DNA from: Paracoccaceae bacterium | GTDB taxonomy: Bacteria; Pseudomonadota; Alphaproteobacteria; Rhodobacterales; Rhodobacteraceae | DNA: 9,150 nucleotides | Direction: 5' to 3' | Assembly (NCBI GenBank): GCA_009920815.1 | Contig: RFZH01000079.1 | Span: forward strand, 1 to 9,150 | Part shown: positions 6,125-9,150 of the stretch, piece by piece | Position numbering within the stretch: the stretch's first letter is position 1 | Layout: every line of letters starts with the position of its first letter | Notes under the pieces: model-generated | Told to the model about the DNA's origin: nothing | The model's database searches: none | The model's input: the letters and a program-made list of their open reading frames with translations, nothing else | Made by a program: the position numbers and the translations under genes

Positions 6125-6960
6125 GTCAACAAATCGGCAGAAGGTCGAATATAACCACACTCGATGCCGCGTCGATTAAGTAATTTCGGTGACATGAAAC
6201 GCAACGCAACAGGATGATCGGCCGCAAGCACCCCAAGCCCAACCAACAGCGCTGTGATCGCGCATTCACTGGCCCGTGTCGCACCATCAGAGATTTTTAG
6301 CGCTATACCGAGCTTTCGATCTGGAATGATTGCAATAAAATAGCCCTCAGCCCCCGTTTTAAGCGCCACATGCCCGTCAAGAGCACGCATCAGTTCAGTA
6401 CAGGCGCGCCCTTCGCCAGCCACCAATTCAGGATAGGTCATCATCGCAGATCTAAGTTTTACCGCAGCTTGAGACAAAGTATCCGCGCGTTCATGTGCAG
6501 ACGCAAACCACGCCATAGCGCGCGCCATTGCCGCCAGAGTTGTTGCGTGATTTGGCGAATTATTGTGCACTTGGCAACGTTCCACGCGCCCTGTGAAAAT
6601 ATCATCCCGCGCGGCGGAATCGCGGGGCACTTGGGATCCACAACGCAGGTCATCATCCCCAAGGCCAAGATCGGCAAGCCACGTCTGGGCCAAACCTGTA
6701 TGAATGTGCGCCCCGTTGTGCGACGCACAAGCCAAAGCCAAGTGACGATCTGTCAGACCAAACCTGTCTGCCGCGCCAGAGGCGACCAACGGCAACGCTT
6801 GGATCATTTTTGAAGAAGATCGCGGATAGACAATTGCATCTGGGTCACCCCATGACTTTATGATTTGGCCTGTATCGTCACAAACGACCGCATGCCCCAT
6901 ATGAACAGATTCTATCATTGGGCCGCGCCACACTTCGCACAATGGGACCGCTGAGTTCAT
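6121..6960 (-). CDS. Asparaginase II family (ReAV/PF06089 type) with internal deletion of the zinc site
   Basis: This family hydrolyses L-asparagine. In the Rhizobium etli enzyme ReAV two Ser-Lys pairs (Ser48-Lys51 and Ser80 with a distant Lys) act beside a zinc ion held by Cys135, Lys138 and Cys189. Here, counting from the ATG at 6960, YPRSSSK places Ser48 and Lys51 and CASHNG places Ser80 in identical positions. VKTGAEG-like (ALKTGAEG) and GATRASE motifs follow near 199-231. After HNN at 132-134 the chain jumps straight to SPNHATTLAAM. The family has CSGKHTG at that point, then about 45 residues ending in GxDGC. The protein is thus 279 residues instead of about 330 and has lost all three zinc ligands, yet the frame is open. 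The start was chosen for GGAG 6 bases upstream; an upstream ATG at 7074 adds non-family sequence. It is probably inactive. Confidence 0.85.
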   Translation of the reverse strand: MNSAVPLCEVWRGPMIESVHMGHAVVCDDTGQIIKSWGDPDAIVYPRSSSKMIQALPLVASGAADRFGLTDRHLALACASHNGAHIHTGLAQTWLADLGLGDDDLRCGSQVPRDSAARDDIFTGRVERCQVHNNSPNHATTLAAMARAMAWFASAHERADTLSQAAVKLRSAMMTYPELVAGEGRACTELMRALDGHVALKTGAEGYFIAIIPDRKLGIALKISDGATRASECAITALLVGLGVLAADHPVALRFMSPKLLNRRGIECGYIRPSADLLT

Positions 6961-6983
6961 CATTTTCTCCGAAATTATTGGCG

Positions 6984-7010
6984 ATTTTATGCCAAGAGGG
7001 GTTTTACCAA
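6984..7010 (-). promoter_or_regulatory. Predicted promoter of the asparaginase-rluE unit
   Basis: Read on the minus strand, TTGGTA (7010-7005) and TAAAAT (6989-6984) stand 15 bases apart; shifting the -35 to TTTGGT gives 16. The -10 lies 24 bases before the chosen ATG at 6960, leaving a short leader with the GGAG ribosome-binding site. The spacing is slightly tight for the housekeeping sigma factor. Confidence 0.35.
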
Positions 7011-7055
7011 ATGGTTGTTTCAGTCTAATGTATCGATGTCGAGATAAAAAATACA

Positions 7056-7061
7056 TATAAT
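7056..7061 (+). promoter_or_regulatory. Predicted -10 box of the IalB-family gene
   Basis: A consensus TATAAT lies 58 bases before the ATG at 7120. The -35 region around 7033-7038 (TCGATG) is poor, so the promoter may need an activator or depend on the surrounding A-rich DNA. It lies in a 159-base divergent region shared with the asparaginase gene. Confidence 0.4.
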
Positions 7062-7119
7062 CCAAATCAGACACAGAGATCTGCGGATGACAGAGGACCG
7101 TTTAGGACCGGAGGCTAAA

Positions 7120-7644
7120 ATGAAAACAGGATTTCCACTTTGGGCAATTGGTGCGGTTGCCATAAGTATGGCACAGCCAACGTTTGCGCAAAGCACAAGT
7201 ACAAACAAAGTCGCTGACAAAACCGACTGGAGCGTTTTTGTAGAAGAAAACCCTAAAGAGTGCTGGGCAGTGTCAAAACCCAAAGAAACAGTCAACACAC
7301 GCGATGGTCGTGTGGTCGCTGTTCGCCGCGGTGATATTTTGCTGTTTGTATCGTACCGTCCAAGCGCGGGAATTAACGGCCAAGTCAGTTTTACGGGTGG
7401 CTACCCCTTTGCCAAAGGGTCAACCGTTACCATGTCGGTCGACAACAGCAGTTATGAATTGTTCACAGACGGCGAATGGGCTTGGGCCTCGAAAACCGAT
7501 GACCCCAAAATTATTGCTGCAATGAAACGCGGTGCAAAGGCGGTATTGTCTGCACGATCATCACGCGGGACCAAAACCGAAGACACGTTTTCACTATCTG
7601 GCGTCACTGCCGCAATCGATGACAGCGAAAAACGTTGTAAATAA
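7120..7644 (+). CDS. Secreted invasion-associated locus B (IalB) family protein
   Basis: IalB-family proteins are small exported proteins of alphaproteobacteria. The family is named after a Bartonella factor for red-cell invasion, but in free-living species the role is unknown. The 174-residue product has a Sec signal peptide (MKTGFPLWAIGAVAISM...) with likely cleavage after QPTFA, about residue 23. Family features are WSVFVEENPKECWAVSKP with Cys48, a VRRGDILLFVSYRP strand, the GYPFAKGSTVTMSVD and ELFTDGEWAW segments, then the AMKRGAKAVLSARSSRGT and DTFSLSGVTAAID segments, and Cys173 at the end, probably disulfide-bonded to Cys48. GGAGG 5 bases before the ATG at 7120 decides the start over an in-frame ATG at 7087 that would spoil the signal peptide. 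It is followed by its own terminator, so it forms a single-gene unit. It does not imply pathogenicity. Confidence 0.85.
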   Translation: MKTGFPLWAIGAVAISMAQPTFAQSTSTNKVADKTDWSVFVEENPKECWAVSKPKETVNTRDGRVVAVRRGDILLFVSYRPSAGINGQVSFTGGYPFAKGSTVTMSVDNSSYELFTDGEWAWASKTDDPKIIAAMKRGAKAVLSARSSRGTKTEDTFSLSGVTAAIDDSEKRCK

Positions 7645-7671
7645 CGCAACGACCTAGCCTTTGCCAAATGC

Positions 7672-7706
7672 AAGCGAATCCTGTATGGGTTCGCTTTGTT
7701 CGTTTT
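7672..7706 (+). terminator. Rho-independent terminator after the IalB-family gene
   Basis: AAGCGAATCC (7672-7681) pairs with GGGTTCGCTT (7687-7696) in a 10-bp stem with one G-T wobble and the 5-base loop TGTAT. The T-rich run TGTTCGTTTT follows. It ends 16 bases before the rlmN ATG, so rlmN transcription must either read through it or start within or just after it. Confidence 0.8.
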
Positions 7707-7722
7707 ACTGAAAGTGTAATCC

Positions 7723-8898
7723 ATGACTGCGACTGCGCCGATCACTCAGGATGTCATGACCATCCCTCGTAAATTGCCTGACGGGCCAATGAATTTGGTC
7801 GGTCTGACACGTGACAAACTGCGCGAAGTCTTTATCGCGGCCGGTACGCCGGAAAAACAAGCCAAAATGCGTGTTGGTCAAGTCTGGCAATGGATTTACG
7901 AAAAAGGCGTTCGCGAATTCGACTTGATGACGAACCTGGCGAAACCCTATCGCACGCTGTTGGCAGAGCATTTTGTGATCGAAGTCCCCGAGGTAGTTTC
8001 ACGCCAGGTCTCGATGGATGGGACCCGCAAATACCTTATGCGCATCGCGGGCGGCCACGAGGTTGAAACGGTTTACATCCCCGAAGAAGATCGAGGAACT
8101 TTGTGCGTAAGCTCACAGGTCGGCTGCACACTGACTTGTTCATTTTGCCACACCGGCACGCAAAAATTGGTGCGAAACCTGACAGCTGGGGAAATCATTG
8201 GTCAACTTTTGGTGGCACGTGACGATCTGGGTGAATGGCCCATTGCTGGCGCGCCCAAAAACGAAACACGCCTTTTGTCTAACATTGTTTTGATGGGTAT
8301 GGGTGAACCACTTTATAATTTCGATAACGTCCGTGATGCGATGAAAATTGCGATGGATCCAGAGGGTATTTCCCTTTCCCGCCGCCGTATTACCTTGTCC
8401 ACATCCGGTGTCGTACCTGAGATCGCTAAGACAGCGACCGAAATCGGGTGTCAGCTGGCAATTTCGTTTCACGCAACGACTGACGAAGTGCGTGATAAGC
8501 TGGTTCCGATCAATAAAAAGTGGAACATCGCTGAATTGTTAGATGCGCTGCGCAGTTATCCTAAACTGTCAAATTCTGAACGCATAACATTTGAATACGT
8601 TATGTTAAAAGATGTGAATGACACAGATGCGGATGCGCGACGCCTGATCAAATTAATCAAAGGCATCCCTGCAAAAATCAATCTGATCCCCTTCAATGAA
8701 TGGCCTGGATCACCCTATCAGCGGTCGGATTGGGACCGCATCCAAGCCTTTGCAGATATCATCTACAAAGCCGGTTATGCCAGCCCAATCAGGACACCAC
8801 GCGGCGAAGATATCATGGCCGCTTGTGGACAGCTGAAATCAGCGACTGAACGCGCACGCAAATCGCGCAAAGAGATCGCAGCAGAAGCAGGTTTATAA
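7723..8898 (+). CDS. rlmN: Dual-specificity 23S rRNA/tRNA adenine-C2 methyltransferase RlmN
   Basis: RlmN is a radical-SAM enzyme that makes 2-methyladenosine at A2503 of 23S rRNA and at A37 of some tRNAs, improving translation fidelity. The 391-residue protein is complete. An N-terminal helical domain (RVGQVWQWIYEKGV at 50-63) is followed by CVSSQVGC beginning at Cys128. The cluster motif CTLTCSFC holds Cys135, Cys139 and Cys142. LLSNIVLMGMGEPLYNFDNV binds SAM, and RRRITLSTSGVVPEI follows. The methyl-carrying Cys368 lies in GEDIMAACGQL near the end, equivalent to E. coli Cys355. The N-terminus with APITQDV and IPRKLPDG is usual in Rhodobacterales, supporting the ATG at 7723 with a weak GAAAG upstream. 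A second in-frame ATG at 7756 has AGGA before it and could be a minor start. Confidence 0.96.
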   Translation: MTATAPITQDVMTIPRKLPDGPMNLVGLTRDKLREVFIAAGTPEKQAKMRVGQVWQWIYEKGVREFDLMTNLAKPYRTLLAEHFVIEVPEVVSRQVSMDGTRKYLMRIAGGHEVETVYIPEEDRGTLCVSSQVGCTLTCSFCHTGTQKLVRNLTAGEIIGQLLVARDDLGEWPIAGAPKNETRLLSNIVLMGMGEPLYNFDNVRDAMKIAMDPEGISLSRRRITLSTSGVVPEIAKTATEIGCQLAISFHATTDEVRDKLVPINKKWNIAELLDALRSYPKLSNSERITFEYVMLKDVNDTDADARRLIKLIKGIPAKINLIPFNEWPGSPYQRSDWDRIQAFADIIYKAGYASPIRTPRGEDIMAACGQLKSATERARKSRKEIAAEAGL

Positions 8899-9013
8899 AG
8901 CATTCATACTATTTATGGTTGAATAAAATCTCAAACCGCAAGACAATGTACTAGTAACACGCAAGTAATGCGATGTTCCTGAAAATTGATATCATTTTAG
9001 CTTGTGGTCATAG

Positions 9014-9150
9014 GTGGATGCAAAAAAACTGAACGTCCTATTAATTAGTTTTGACGATGCCATTAACCCCTGGCCCTATTTAACCGCGTTCAAAGAACCT
9101 ATACAAATCCCGAACTTGCAAAGAATAGCCGAGCAATCAACACTCTTCGA
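9014..9150 (+). CDS. Sulfatase-like hydrolase, N-terminal fragment
   Basis: Forty-five codons run off the right edge in an open frame that begins right after an in-frame TAG (9011-9013). The peptide VDAKKLNVLLISFDDAINP continues to a QIPNLQRIAEQSTLF segment. It matches the start of the sulfatase/alkaline phosphatase superfamily: a hydrophobic strand ending in the metal-binding DD, then a TPNLDRLA-like helix about 20 residues on. GTG at 9014 is the only usual start codon before the conserved strand, and its ribosome-binding site is weak. The catalytic CxPSR formylglycine motif would lie about 15-25 residues beyond the window, so arylsulfatase, choline-sulfatase and phosphonate hydrolase roles remain open. 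Lack of a signal peptide suggests a cytoplasmic enzyme. Confidence 0.6.
   Translation, partial: MDAKKLNVLLISFDDAINPWPYLTAFKEPIQIPNLQRIAEQSTLF

Noticed and set aside
6961..7074. Asparaginase start at 7074
   Set aside because: The added 38 residues are not family-like and overlap the predicted promoter; GGAG precedes 6960, and residue numbering from 6960 matches ReAV catalytic positions.
7087..7119. ATG at 7087 as start of the IalB-family protein
   Set aside because: It would place charged residues before the signal peptide, whereas GGAGG stands 5 bases before the ATG at 7120.
1..9150. Defence system, phage, transposon, CRISPR or RNA gene
   Set aside because: All intervals of any length are accounted for by housekeeping or metabolic genes; no repeats array, transposase, integrase, tRNA cloverleaf or rRNA motif was found. 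Gaps above 100 bases (3430-3589, 6961-7119, 8899-9013) hold only the regulatory signals listed, and 8899-9013 shows nothing clear.

Overview
The window looks like chromosomal DNA of an alphaproteobacterium of the Rhodobacterales/Roseobacter type. The main reasons are the protein character of RlmN (the N-terminal stretch with APITQDV), SmpB and the Zn-type asparaginase, a secreted IalB-family protein, a small Gly-rich membrane protein next to smpB, and a DUF442 plus SulP pair under what looks like an SqrR/BigR operator. Base composition appears moderate (about half GC by eye, not computed). No rRNA, tRNA, CRISPR array, insertion sequence or phage gene was seen.

Layout. Left block, minus strand (1-1954): smpB (tmRNA partner), a 95-residue Gly-rich membrane protein of unknown function, sseA (3-mercaptopyruvate sulfurtransferase), and the first 45 codons of an aromatic/aspartate-type aminotransferase whose ATG shares one base with the sseA stop. 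Divergent from smpB is a class III omega-aminotransferase (2077-3429, plus), with a perfect 14-bp palindrome between the two genes. After a 12-bp-stem hairpin comes the pair of a DUF442 sulfur-transferase/phosphatase-like gene (3590-3916) and a SulP/STAS anion transporter (3933-5516), closed by a strong terminator at 5558. On the minus strand, an asparaginase II-family gene (start 6960) overlaps rluE (start 6124) by ATGA. Divergent from these is an IalB-family secreted protein (7120-7644) with its own terminator, then rlmN (7723-8898). The first 45 codons of a sulfatase-like hydrolase run off the right edge.

Most interesting points. (1) The promoter of the DUF442-SulP pair carries an exact ATTC-N8-GAAT site, the motif reported for the persulfide-sensing repressor SqrR, overlapping the predicted -10 box. 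This marks the pair as sulfide/persulfide-responsive. (2) The SulP gene lacks the whole N-terminus including transmembrane helix 1. Homology begins abruptly at a YASILPL segment, and a good ribosome-binding site plus ATG sits exactly at the break but out of frame, as expected of a deletion between two TATG copies. (3) The asparaginase lacks roughly 50 internal residues. The gap runs from HNN to PNH and removes the Cys, Lys and Cys that bind zinc in the Rhizobium etli ReAV-type enzymes, while both Ser catalytic sites and the reading frame survive. Two independent lesions in otherwise intact DNA suggest either gene decay or strain/assembly errors; read mapping would decide.

Functionally, sseA, DUF442, SulP and the sulfatase all touch sulfur chemistry, but only DUF442 and SulP share a visible regulatory unit. 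The rest is housekeeping: trans-translation (smpB), rRNA and tRNA modification (rluE, rlmN) and amino-acid metabolism.
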